Shown here: positions 13,558 to 25,244 of the stretch, piece by piece
Position numbering within the stretch: position 1 is the stretch's first letter
Layout: each line of letters opens with the position of its first letter
DNA from: Clusia tigrina
Lineage: Eukaryota > Arthropoda > Insecta > Diptera > Clusiidae
Direction of reading: 5' to 3'
NCBI GenBank assembly: GCA_920105625.2
Contig: OV050030.1
Location: 216,736,325 to 216,800,324 of the forward strand
DNA length: 64,000 nucleotides
Translations under genes and position numbers: made by a program
The notes under the pieces: generated by a model
Database searches by the model: none
What the model was told of the DNA's origin: nothing
The model's input: the letters and a program-made list of their open reading frames with translations, nothing else

Positions 13558-16500
13558 ATGCTACCCTTGAGTCCCAAATCATCCACTGCTAAAACTTCAA
13601 ATGGCCCTAACTTCTATACGGTGCGTCCTATACCTATCCAAGTTTGCAACAATCAAATGCTTCTAACTTTTTACTGGAGCGTCATAAAATCTTGAAATTT
13701 TGTGACCATAAAGTTCTCGAGTCAATTTAAGCTATCGCTCATAGCTATGCTACCCTTGAGTCCCAAATCAAACACTGATAAACTTCAAATGGCCTTAACT
13801 TCTATACGGTGCGTCGTACACCTATCAAAGTTTGCAACAATCAAATGCTTGTAACTTTTTACTGAAGCTTCATAAAAGCTTGAAATTTGGTGACAACAAA
13901 GTACTCGAGCCTCATCAATTTAAGCTATCGCTCATAGCTATGCTACCCTTGAGTCCCAAATCAAACACTGATAAAACTTCAACTTGCCCTAACTTCTATA
14001 CGGTGCTTCCTACACCTATCAAACTTTTCAACATTCAAATGCTCGTAACTTTTTACTGGAGAGTCATAAAATCTTGAAATTCTGTGACAATAAAGTACTC
14101 GAGCCTTTTGTAAATTTAGGCTATCGCTCATAGCTATCCTACCCTTGAGTCCCAAATCAACCACTGCTAAAACGTCAAATGGCCCTAACTTCTATACGGT
14201 GCGTAATATACCTATCCTAGTTTGCAGAAATCAAATGCTTGTAACTTTTTACTGGAGCGTCATAACATCTTGAAATTTTGTGACCATAAAGTACTCGAGC
14301 CTCTTATCAATTTAAGCTATCGCTCATAGCTATGCTACCTTTGAGTCCCAAATCAAACACTGATAAAACTTCAAATGGTCCTCACTTCTATACGGTGCGT
14401 CCTATATCTATCAAACTTTTCAACATTTAAATGCTTGCAACTTCTTACTGGAGAGTCATAAAATCTTGAAATTTTGTGACAATAAAGTACTCGAGCCTCT
14501 TGTAAATTTAAGCTATCGCTCATAGCTATGCTAACCATGAGTCCCAATTCAACCACTGCTAAAACTTCAAATGGCCCTAACTTCTATACGGTGCGCCCTA
14601 TACCTATCCAAGTTTGCAACAATCAAATGCTTGTAACTTTTTACTGGAGCGTCATAAAAGCTTGAAATTTGGTGACAATAAAGTACTCGAGCCTCATCAA
14701 TTTGAGCTATCGCTCATAGCTATGCTAACCTTGAGTCCCAAATCAACCACTGCTAAAACTTCAAATGGCCCTAACTTCTATACAGTGCGTCTTATACCTA
14801 TCAAAGTTTGCAACAATTAAATGCTTGTAACTTGTTACTGGAGCGTCATAAAACCGTTAAATTTGGTGACAATAAAGTCCTCGAGCCTCTTGTAAATTTA
14901 AGCTATCGCTCATAGTTATGCTACCCTTGAGTCCCAAGTCAAACACTGATAAAACCTCAAATGGTCCTAACTTCTATACGGTGCGTCTTATACCTATCAA
15001 AGTTTGCAACAATCATATGCTTGTAACTTTTTACTGGAGAGTCATAAAATCTTGAAATTTTGTGACAATAAAGTCCTCGAGCCTCTTGTAAATTTAAGCT
15101 ATCGCTCATAGCTATGCTACCCTTCAGTAACAAATCAACCACTGCTAAAACTTCAAATGGCCCTAACTTCTGTACGGTGCGTCCTATACCTATCCAAGTT
15201 TGCAACAATCAAATGCTTCTAACTTTTTACTGGAGCGTCATAAAATCTTGAAATTTTGTGACCATAAAGTTCTCGAGTCTCTTATCAATTTAAGCTATCG
15301 CTCATAGCTATGCTACCCTTGAGTCCCAAATCAAACACTGACAAAACTTCAAATGGCCCTAACTTCTATACGGTGCGTCCTACACCTATCAAAGTTTGCA
15401 ACAATCAAATGCTTGTAACTTTTTACTAGAGCGTAATAAAACCTTGAAATTTGGTGACTATAAAGTACTCGAGCCTCTTATCAATTTAAGCTATCGCTCA
15501 TAGCTATGCTACCCTTGAGTCCCAAATCAAACACTGATAAACTTCAAATGGCCTTAACTTCTATACGGTGCGTCCTACACCTATCAAAGTTTGCAACAAT
15601 CAAATGCTTGTAACTTTTTACTGAAGCTTCATAAAAGCTTGAAATTTGGTGACAACAAAGTACTCGAGCCTCATCAATTTAAGCTATCGCTCATAGCTAT
15701 GCTACCCTTGAGTCCCAAATCAAACACTGATAAAACTTCAACTTGCCCTAACTTCTATACGGTGCTTCCTACACCTATCAAACTTTTCAACATTCAAATG
15801 CTCGTAACTTTTTACTGGAGAGTCATAAAATCTTGAAATTCTGTGACAATAAAGTACTCGAGCCTTTTGTAAATTTAAGCTATCGCTCATAGCTATCCTA
15901 CCCTTGAGTCCCAAATCAACCACTGCTAAAACGTCAAATGGCCCTAACTTCTATACGGTGCGTAATATACCTATCCTAGTTTGCAGAAATCAAATGCTTG
16001 TAACTTTTTACTGGAGCGTCATAACATCTTGAAATTTTGTGACCATAAAGTACTCGAGCCTCTTATCAATTTAAGCTATCGCTCATAGCTATGCTACCTT
16101 TGAGTCCCAAATCAAACACTGATAAAACTTCAAATGGTCCTCACTTCTATACGGTGCGTCCTATATCTATCAAACTTTTCAACATTTAAATGCTTGCAAC
16201 TTCTTACTGGAGAGTCATAAAATCTTGAAATTTTGTGACAATAAAGTACTCGAGCCTCTTGTAAATTTAAGCTATCGCTCATAGCTATGCTAACCTTGAG
16301 TCCCAATTCAACCACTGCTAAAACTTCAAATGGCCCTAACTTCTATACGGTGCGCCCTATACCTATCCAAGTTTGCAACAATCAAATGCTTGTAACATTT
16401 GACTGGAGCGTCATAAAATCTTGAAATTTTGTAACCATAAAGTACTCGAGCCTCTAATCAATTTAAGCTATCCCTCATAGCTAAGCTACCCTTGAGTCCC

Positions 16501-17414
16501 AAATCAACCACAGCTAAAACTTCAAATGGCCCTAACTTCTATACAGTGCGTCCTATACCTATCCAAGTTTGCAACAATCAAATGCTTGTAACTTTTTACT
16601 GGAGCTTAAAAATATCTTGAATTTTTGGGACAATAAAGTACTCTTGTCAATTTGCTATCGTTCATATCTATTATACCCTTGAGTCCCAAATCAAAGACTG
16701 ATAATGCTTCAAATGGCCCAAACTTCTATGCAGTGCGTCCTATGCCTATCCAAGTTGGCAACAATCAAATGCTTGTCACTTTTTACTGTCGCGTCACAAA
16801 ACCTTGAATTTTGTGACAATAAATTACTCGAGCCTCTCGTCAATTTAAACTATCACTCATAGCTGCGCTACCCTTGAGTCCCAAATCAACAACTGATAAA
16901 ACTTCAAATGGCCCTAACTTCTATACGGTGCGTCCTTTATATATCAAAGTTTGCAATAATCAAATGCTTGTAACTTTTTACTGGAGCGTCATAAAATCTT
17001 GAAATTTTGTGACAATAAAGTACTCGAGCCTCTTGTCAATTTAAGCTATCAATCATAGCTATGCTACCCTTGAGTCCCAAATCAAACACTGATAAAACTT
17101 CAAATGGTCCTAGCTTCTATACGGTGCGTCTTATACCTATCAAAGTTTGCAACAATCAAATGCTTGTAACTTGTTACTGGAGCGTCGTAAAACCGTTAAA
17201 TTTTGTGACAATAAAGTACTCGAGCCTCTTGTCAATTTAAGCTATCAATCATAGCTATGCTACCCTTGAGTCCCAAATCAAACACTGCTAAAACTTCAAA
17301 TGGCCCTAACTTCTATACGGTGCGTCCTATACCTATCCAAGTTTGCAACAATCAAATGCTTCTAACTTTTTACTGGAGCGTCATAAAATCTTGAAATTTT
17401 GTGACAATAAAGTA

Positions 17415-17609
17415 CTCGAGCCTCTTATCAATTTAAGCTATCGCTCATAGCTATGCTACCCTTGAGTCCCAAATCAAACACTGATAAACTTCAAATGGCC
17501 TTAACTTCTATACGGTGCGTCCTACACCTATCAAAGTTTGCAACAATCAAATGCTTGTAACTTTTTACTGAAGCTTCATAAAAGCTTGAAATTTGGTGAC
17601 AACAAAGTA
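17415..17609 (+). repeat. Reference satellite monomer (XhoI to XhoI)
   Basis: Three successive CTCGAG sites at 17023, 17219 and 17415 are exactly 196 bp apart, and the next, at 17610, is 195 bp on. This sets the repeat unit. In order, a monomer holds the XhoI site, an AGCTAT/ATAGCT inverted repeat, 'cccttgagtcccaaatca', 'cttcaaatggccctaac', 'tatacggtgcgtcc', 'cctatcaaagtttgcaac', 'aaatgcttgtaac', 'ttttactggagcgtcataa' and 'ttgaaattttgtgacaata'. Subtypes carrying 'cctcatcaattt' are about 194 bp. A XhoI digest should give a ~195-bp ladder. Confidence 0.93.
17436..17452. other. Conserved 6-bp dyad in each monomer
   Basis: AGCTAT and its reverse complement ATAGCT flank a 5-base loop, CGCTC. This copy is typical, and the same dyad recurs in most monomers, just after the XhoI site. 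Some subtypes alter only the loop (CACTC, CAATC). A lineage in the right half loses four bases ('gctcagctatg') and with them the dyad. A protein-binding role is possible but not shown. Confidence 0.6.
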
Positions 17610-17819
17610 CTCGAGCCTCATCAATTTAAGCTATCGCTCATATCTATGCTACCCTTGAGTCCCAAAACAAACACTGATAAAACTTCAATTTGCCCTAACT
17701 TCTATACGGTGCTTCCTACCTCTATCAAACTTTTCAACATTCAAATGCTCGTAACTTTTTAATGGAGAGTCATAAAATCTTGAAATTCTGCGACAATAAA
17801 GTACTCGAGCCTTTTGTAA

Positions 17820-20800
17820 ATTTAAGCTATCGCTCATAGCTATCCTACCCTTGAGTCCCAAATCAACCACTGCTAAAACGTCAAATGGCCCTAACTTTTA
17901 TACGGTGCGCAATATACCTATCCTAGTTTGCAGAAATCAAATGCTTGTAACTTTTTACTGGAGCATCATAACATCTTGAAATTTTGTGACCATAAAGTAC
18001 TCGAGCCTCTTATCAATTTAAGCTATCGCTCATAGCTATGCTACCTTTGAGTCCCAAATCAAACACTGATAAAACTTCAAATGGTCCTCACTTCTATACG
18101 GTGCGTCCTATATCTATGAAACTTTTCAACATTTAAATGCTTGTAACTTCTTACTGGAGAGTCAAAAAATCTTGAAATTTTGTGACAATAAAGTACTCGA
18201 GCCTCTTGTAAATTTAAGCTATCGCTCATAGCTATGCTAACCTTGAGTCCTAATTCAACCACTGCTAAAACTTCAAATGGCCCTAACTTCTATACGGTGC
18301 TCCCTATACCTATCCAAGTTTGCAAAAATCAAATGCTTGTAACATTTGACTGGAGCGTCATAAAATCTTTAAATTTTGTAACCATAAAGTACTCGAGCCT
18401 CTAATCAATTTAAGCTATCCCTCATAGCTAAGCTACCCTTCTGTCCCAAATCAAACACTGATAAACTTCAAATGGCCCCAACTTCTATGCAGTGCGTCCT
18501 CTGCCTATCCAAGTTGGCAACAATCAAATGCTTGTAACTTTTTACTGTTGCGTCACAAAACCTTGAAGTTTATGACAATAAATTACTCGAGCCTCTCGTC
18601 AATTTAAATTATCACTCATAGCTACGCTACCCTTGAGTCCCAAATCAACAACTGATAAAACTTCAAATGGCCCTAACTTCTATACAGTGCGTCCTATACC
18701 TATCCAAGTTTGCAACAATCAAATGCTTGTAACTTTTTACTGGAGCTTAAAAATATCTTGAATTTTTGTGACAATAAAGTACTCTTGTCAATTTAAGCTA
18801 TCGTTCATATCTATTATACCCTTGAGTCCCAAATCAAAGACTGATAATGCTTCAAATGGCCCAAACTTCTATGCAGTGCGTCCTCTGCCTATCCAAGTTG
18901 GCAACAATCAAATGCTTGTAACTTTTTACTGTTGCGTCACAAAACCTTGAAGTTTATGACAATAAATTACTCGAGCCTCTCGTCAATTTAAATTATCACT
19001 CATAGCTACGCTACCCTTGAGTCCCAAATCAACAACTGATAAAACTTCAAATGGCTATAACTTCTATACGGTGCGTCCTTTACATATCAAAGTTTGCAAT
19101 AATCAAATGCTTGTAACTTTTTACTGGAGCGTCATAAAATCTTGAAATTTTGTGACAATAAAGTACTCGAGCCTCTTGTCAATTTAAGCTATCAATCATA
19201 GCTATGCTACCCTTGAGTCCCAAATCAAACACTGATAAAACTTCAAATGGTCCTAGCTTCTATACGGAGCGTCTTATACCTATCAAAGTTTGCAACAATC
19301 AAATGCTTGTAACTTGTTACTGGAGCGTCATAAAACCGTTAAATTTGGTGACAATAAAGTACTCGAGCCTCTTATCAATTTAAGCTATCGCTCATAGCTA
19401 TGCTACCCTTGAGTCCCAAATCAAACACTGATAAAACTTCAAATGGTCCTAACTTCTATACGTTGCGTCTTATACCTATCAAAGTTTGCAACAATCATAT
19501 GCTTGTAACTTTTTACTGGAGAGTCATAAAATCTTGAAATTTTGTGACAATAAAGTCATCGAGCCTCTTGTAAATTTAAGCTATCGCTCATAGCTATGCT
19601 ACCCTTGAGTCCCAAATCAACCACTGCTAAAACTTCAAATGGCCCTAACTTCTATACGGTGCGTCCTATACCTATCCAAGTTTGCAACAATCAAATGCTT
19701 GTAACTTTTTACTGGAGCGTCATAAAAGCTTGAAATTTGGTGACAATAAAGTACTCGAGCCTCATCAATTTGAGCTATCGCTCATAGCTATGATAACCTT
19801 GAGTCCCAAATCAACCACTGCTAAAACTTCAAATGGCCCTAACTTCTATACGGTGCGTCTTATACCTATCAAAGTTTGCAACAATTAAATGCTTGTAACT
19901 TGTTACTGGAGCGTCATAAAACCGTTAAATTTGGTGACAATAAAGTACTCGAGCCTCTTATCAATTTAAGCTATCGCTCATAGTTATGCTACCCTTGAGT
20001 CCCAAGTCAAACACTGATAAAACTTCAAATGGTCCTAACTTCTATACGGTGCGTCTTATACCTATCAAAGTTTGCAACAATCATATGCTTGTAACTTTTT
20101 ACTGGAGAGTCATAAAATCTTGAAATTTTGTGACAATAAAGTCCTCGAGCCTCTTGTAAATTTAAGCTATCGCTCATAGCTATGCTACGCTTGAGTCCCA
20201 AATCAACCACTGCTAAAACTTCAAATGGCCCTAACTTCTATACGGTGCGTCCTATACCTATCCAAGTTTGCAACAATCAAATGCTTCTAACTTTTTACTG
20301 GAGCGTCATAAAATCTTGAAATTTTGTGACAATAAATTACTCGAGCCTCTCGTTACTTTAAGCTATCGCTCATAGCTATGCTACCCTTGAGTCCCAAATC
20401 AAACACTGACAAAACTTCAAATGGCCCTAACTTCTATACGGTGCGTCCTACACCTATCAAAGTTTGCAACAATCAAATGCTTGTAACTTTTTACTGGAGC
20501 GTCATAAAATCTTGAAATTTGGTGACAATAAAGTACTCGCGCCTCATCAATTTAAGCTATCGCTCATAGCTATGCTAACCTTGAGTCCCAAATCAACCAC
20601 TGCTAAAACTTCAAGTGGCCCTAACTTCTATACAGTGCGTCCTACACCTATCCAAGTTTGCAACAATCAAATGCTTGTAACTTTTTACTGGAGCGTCATA
20701 ACATCTTGAAATATTGTGCCAAAACAGTACTCGACCCTATTATCAATTTAAGCTATCGCTCATAGCTATGCTACCCTTGAGTCCCAAATCAAACACTGAC

Positions 20801-21075
20801 AAAACTTCAAATGGCCCTAACTTCTATACGTTGCGTCTTATACCTATCAAAGTTTGCAACAATCAAATGCTTGTAACTTGTTACTGGAGCGTCATAAAAC
20901 CGTTAAATTTGGTGACAATAAATTACTCGAGCCTCTCGTCAATTTAAACTATCACTCATAGCTGTGCTACCCTTGAGTCCCAAATCAAACACTGGTAAAA
21001 CTTCAAATTGCCCTAACTTCTATACGGTGCTTCCTACACCTATCAAACTTTTCAACATTCAAATGCTTGTAACTT
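17820..21075. repeat. Block P, copy 1 of a 3.25-kb satellite duplication
   Basis: Matches 25245-28499 at an offset of 7424-7425. The left edge lies between 'gagccttttgtaaattt' here and 'gagcctcttgtaaattt' in copy 2. The right edge lies near 21075, where this copy reads 'cttcttactggagtg' and the other 'ctttttactggagctt'. The one large disagreement is at about 18487-18690: here the sequence repeats the monomer lying about 384 bp downstream, while copy 2 has a different monomer type. No gene is seen. Confidence 0.82.
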
Positions 21076-21869
21076 CTTACTGGAGTGTCATAAAATCTTG
21101 AAATTTTGTGACAATAAAGTAGTCGAGCCTCTTGTAAAATTAGGCTATCGCTCATAGCTATGCTACCCTTGAGTCCCAAATCAACAACTGATAAAACTTC
21201 AAATGGCCCTAACTTCTATACGGTGCATCCTTTACATATCAAAGTTTGCAACAATCAAATGCTTGTAACTTTTTACTGGAGCGTCATAAAATCTTGAAAT
21301 TTTGTGACAATAAAGTACTCGAGCCTCTTGTCAATTTAAGCTATCAATCATAGCTATGCTACCCTTGAGTCCCAAATCAAACACTGATAAAACTTCAAAT
21401 GGTCCTAGCTTCTATACGGTGCGTCTTATACCTATCAAAGTTTGCAACAATCAAATGCTTGTAACTTGTTACCGGAGCGTCATAAAACCGTTAAATTTGG
21501 TGACAATAAATTACTCGAGCCTCTCGTCAATTTAAGCTATCACTCATAGCTATGCTACCCTTGAGTCCCAAATCAAACACTGACAAAACTTCAAATGGCC
21601 CTAACTTCTATACGGTGCGTCTTATACCTATCAAAGTTTGCAACAATCAAATGCTTGTAACTTGTTACTGGAGCGTCATAAAACCGTTAAATTTGGTGAC
21701 AATAAATTACTCGAGCCTCTCGTCAATTTAAACTATCACTCATAGCTGTGCTACCCTTGAGTCCCAAATCAACAACTGATAAAACTTCAAATGGCCCTAA
21801 CTTCTATACGGTGCATCCTTTACATATCAAAGTTTGCAACAATCAAATGCTTGTAACTTTTTACTGGAG
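21076..21869. repeat. Satellite monomers between blocks P and Q
   Basis: About four monomers of the same family, partly similar to 23.3-23.6 kb through the variants 'aacaactgataaaac' and 'cctttacatatcaaag'. No gene is seen. Confidence 0.8.
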
Positions 21870-24166
21870 CGTCATAAAATCTTGAAATTTTGTGACAATA
21901 AAGTACTCGAGCCTCTAATCAATTTAAGCTATCCCTCATAGCTAAGCTACCCTTGTGTCCCAAATCAAACACTGATAAACTTCAAATGGCCCTAACTTCT
22001 ATATGGTGCGTCCTATACATATAAAAGTTTGCAACAATCAAATGCTTGTAACTTTTTACTGAAGCTTCATAAAAGCTTGAAATTTGGTGACAACAAAGTA
22101 CTCGAGCCTCATCAATTTAAGCTATCGCTCAAAGCTATGCTACCCTTGAGTCCCAAATCAAACACTGATAAAACTTCAAGTGGCCCTAACTTTTATACGT
22201 TGCGTCTTATACCTATCAAAGTTTGCACCAATCATATGCTTGTAACTTTTTACTGGAGAGTCATAAAATCTTGAAATTTTGTGACAATAAAGTCCTCGAG
22301 CCTCTTGTAAATTTAAGCTATCGCTCATAGCTATGCTACCCTTGAGTCCCAATTCAACCGCTGCTAAAACTTCAAATGGCCCTAACTTCTATACGGTGCG
22401 TCCTATACCTATCCAAGTTTGCAACAATCAAATGCTTGTAACATTTTACTGGGGCGTCATAAAATCTTGAAATTTTGTGACCATAAAGTACTCGAGCCTC
22501 TAATCAATTTAAGCTATCCCTCATAGCTAAGCGACCCTTGTGTCCCAAATCAAACACTGATAAACTTCAAATGGCCCCAAATTCTATACGGTGCGTCCTA
22601 CACCTATCAACGTTTGCAACAATCAAATGCTTGTAACTTTTTACTGGAGCGTCATAAAAGCTTGAAATTTGGTGATAATAAAGTACCCGAGCCTCATCAA
22701 TTTAAGCTATCGCTCATAGCTATGCTAACCTTGAGTCCCAAATCAACCACTGCTAAAACTTCAAATGGCCCTAACTTCTATACAGTGCGTCCTATACCTA
22801 TCCAAGTTTGCAACAATCAAATGCTTGTAACTTTTTACTGGAGCTTAAAAAAATCTTGAATTTTTGTGACAATAAAGTACTCTTGTCAATTTAAGCTAAA
22901 GCTCATATCTATTATACCCTTGAGTCACAAATCAAAGACTGATAATACTTCAAATGGCCCTAACTTCTATGCGGTGCGTCCTATGCCTATCCAAGTTGGC
23001 AACAATCAAATGCTTGTAACTTTTTACTGTTGCGTCACAAAACCTTGAATTTTGTGACAATAAATTACTGGAGCCTCTCGTCAATTTAAACTAGCACTCA
23101 TAGCTATGCTACCCTTAAGTCCCAAATCAAACACTGATAAAACTTCAAATTGCCCTAACTTCTATACGGTGCTTCCTACACCTATCAAACTTTTCAACAT
23201 TCAAATGCTTGTAACTTCTTACTGGAGTGTCATAAAATCTTAAAATTTTGTGACAATAAAGTAGTAGAGCCTCTTGTAAAATTAGGCTATCGCTCATAGC
23301 TATGCTACCCTTGAGTCCCAAATCAACAACTGATAAAACTTCAAATGGCCCTAACTTCTATACGGTGCGTCCTTTACATATCAAAGTTTGCAACAATCAA
23401 ATGCTTGTAACTTTTTACTGGAGCGTCATAAAATCTTGAAATTTTGTGACAATAAAGTACTCGAGCCTCTTGTCAATTTAAGCTATCAATCATAGCTATG
23501 CTACCCTTGAGTCCCAAATCAAACACTGATAAAACTTCAAATGGTCCTAGCTTCTATACGGTGCGTCTTATACCTATCAAAGTTTGCAACAATCAAATGC
23601 CTGTAACTTGTTACTGGAGCGTCATAAAACCGTTAAATTTGGTGACAATAAAGTACTCGAGCCTCTTATCAATTTAAGCTATCGCTCATAGCTATGCTAC
23701 CCTTGAGTCCCAAATCAAACACTGATTAAACTTCAAATGGCCCTAACTTTTATACGGTGCGTCCTATACCTATCAAAGTTTGCAACAATCAAATGCTTGT
23801 AACTTTTTACTGAAGCTTCATAAAAGCTTGAAATTTGGTGACAACAAAGTACTCGAGCCTCATCAATTTAAGCTATCGCTCATAGCTATGCTACCCTTGA
23901 GTCCCAAATCAAACACTGATAAAACTTCAAATGGCCCTAACTTTTATACGGTGCGTCCTATAGCTATCAAAGTCTGTAACAAGCAAATGCTTTTAACTTT
24001 TTACTGGAGCTTAATAAAATCTTGAATTTTTGTGACAATAAAGTACTCAAGCCTCTTGTCAATTTAATCTATCGCTCATAGCTATTATACCCTTGAGTCC
24101 CAAATGAAACACTGATAAACTTCAAATGGCCCTAACTTATATACGGTGTGTCCTACACTTATCAAA

Positions 24167-24171
24167 GTTTG
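24167..24171. repeat. Left target-site duplication of the 593-bp insert
   Basis: GTTTG directly precedes the insert's TGTATC end and is repeated at 24765-24769 after its GATACA end. Ordinary monomers read 'caaagtttgcaac' across this point, so the uninterrupted site has one GTTTG. If the final A is assigned to the target, the duplication is six bases, AGTTTG. Confidence 0.75.
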
Positions 24172-24764
24172 TGTATCGAATCGACAATGAAATGGCAATA
24201 CTTACTGCAATCCGACATAAATAAAAACACAATTGTTTTAAGTGGAAAAGCATACGAAAAACCACTTTTGATTGCTCTTATAATTATGCACATGCATATG
24301 TAGCTCAACAATAAATCGGCATGTATGCGATACATGTATATATGTACGAGTAAATATGCACAAGCTCTTGCGCGTTTAGCTCAATTGCTCTCATATGCAT
24401 GAACGGACCTGCATATGTATGTGTAAATAGGTACGTTTATGTTTATATATAATGTATAATGCAATGTGAACATAAATATAGTCAGCGTATATAATCTAAA
24501 CGTGACTATGCTCTCGAATACCTGTGGCATCGCTAATACTTGCTCCTGTGTATAGGCTCTGTATAAGCTCCCCTGCTCCGCACCGCTCTCCTGGCTCAGC
24601 TCCCTGCACATAGAGTGCACCGCACTGCTCCTTGTGCTCTCACGCACTGCCCCATTGGCACAACCGCACAGCTCCATCGTCAGAAACGAACTAAACTTTA
24701 AAATACTTGCTGAACCTATTTTCGCTATGTGCGAAAACTCAAATGCATGGTTGCATTTGATACA
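24172..24764. mobile_element. 593-bp insert, probable solo LTR (or MITE), copy 1
   Basis: Non-satellite DNA, with satellite resuming on both sides. It starts TGTATC and ends GATACA, and is flanked by a 5-bp direct repeat, GTTTG. TG...CA ends with a 5-bp target duplication and a length near 600 bp are what a solo LTR left by recombination would show (Bel/Pao and Gypsy families commonly give 4-6 bp duplications). The ends also match imperfectly as inverted repeats (10 of the first 13 bases), so a non-autonomous DNA transposon is an alternative. It has AT-rich stretches ('gtttatatataatgtataa' near 24437) and AATAAA at 24310-24315, but these do not settle orientation. It encodes nothing I recognise. 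A 132-codon antisense frame at 24381-24779 starts in the satellite and looks fortuitous. Confidence 0.7.
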
Positions 24765-24769
24765 GTTTG
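24765..24769. repeat. Right target-site duplication of the 593-bp insert
   Basis: Second GTTTG, directly after GATACA; satellite then continues 'caacaatcaaatgc'. Confidence 0.75.
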
Positions 24770-24850
24770 CAACAATCAAATGCTTGTAACTTTTTACTGG
24801 AGCGTCATAAAAGCTTGAAATTTGGTGACAATAAAGTACTCGAGCCTCAT

Positions 24851-25244
24851 CAATTTGAGCTATCGCTCATAGCTATGCTAACCTTGAGTCCCAAATCAAC
24901 CACTGCTAAAACTTCAAATGGCCCTAACTTCTATACGGTGCGTCTTATACCTATCAAAGTTTGCAACAATTAAATGCTTGTAACTTGTTACTGGAGCGTC
25001 ATAAAACCGTTAAATTTGGTGACAATAAAGTACTCGAGCCTCTTATCAATTTAAGCTATCGCTCATAGTTATGCTACCCTTGAGTCCCAAGTCAAACACT
25101 GATAAAACTTCAAATGGTCCTAACTTCTATACGGTGCGTCTTATACCTATCAAAGTTTGCAACAATCATATGCTTGTAACTTTTTACTGGAGAGTCATAA
25201 AATCTTGAAATTTTGTGACAATAAAGTCCTCGAGCCTCTTGTAA
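24851..25244. repeat. Satellite monomers between Q1 and P2
   Basis: About two monomers. The stretch from 24767 matches 14614 onward, 19682 onward and 27106 onward, sharing 'caatttgagctatcg' and 'caacaattaaatgcttg'. No gene is seen. Confidence 0.8.

Larger units (their letters stand above)
13558..17819. repeat. Satellite array with a ~0.9-kb block repeated
   Basis: Satellite monomers. A block of about 900 bp at about 13.73-14.63 kb recurs at about 15.48-16.39 kb (offset 1759) and 17.43-18.33 kb (further offset about 1947). Shared unusual readings include 'gtgcgtaatatacctatcc' in the first two copies, 'gtgcgcaatatacc' in the third, and 'tgcagaaatcaaatg' in all three. Small deletions occur at about 13716 ('ctcgagtcaattt') and about 16630 ('gtactcttgtcaatttgct'). 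No gene is seen. Confidence 0.8.
21870..24850. repeat. Block Q, copy 1, carrying the 593-bp insert
   Basis: Duplicated at about 32030-35200. The offset is 10158 on the left and 10347 from about 22866 onward, because copy 2 has one extra 189-bp monomer. Shared rare variants include 'cctctaatcaatttaagc', 'tatatggtgcgtcc' and 'tagctatcaaagtctgtaac'. The right edge lies near 24855, where this copy reads 'caatttgagctatcg' and copy 2 'caatttaagctatcg'. The 593-bp insert lies inside. Confidence 0.85.

Noticed and set aside
17415..17609. CENP-B box within the monomer
   Set aside because: I looked for the TTCG...CGGG pattern of the mammalian box and did not find it. The AGCTAT dyad is unrelated.
24381..24779. 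132-codon minus-strand open frame over the 593-bp insert (also 34728-35126)
   Set aside because: Its start lies in satellite DNA outside the insert, it shows no recognisable domain, and both occurrences are one duplicated sequence. Probably fortuitous.
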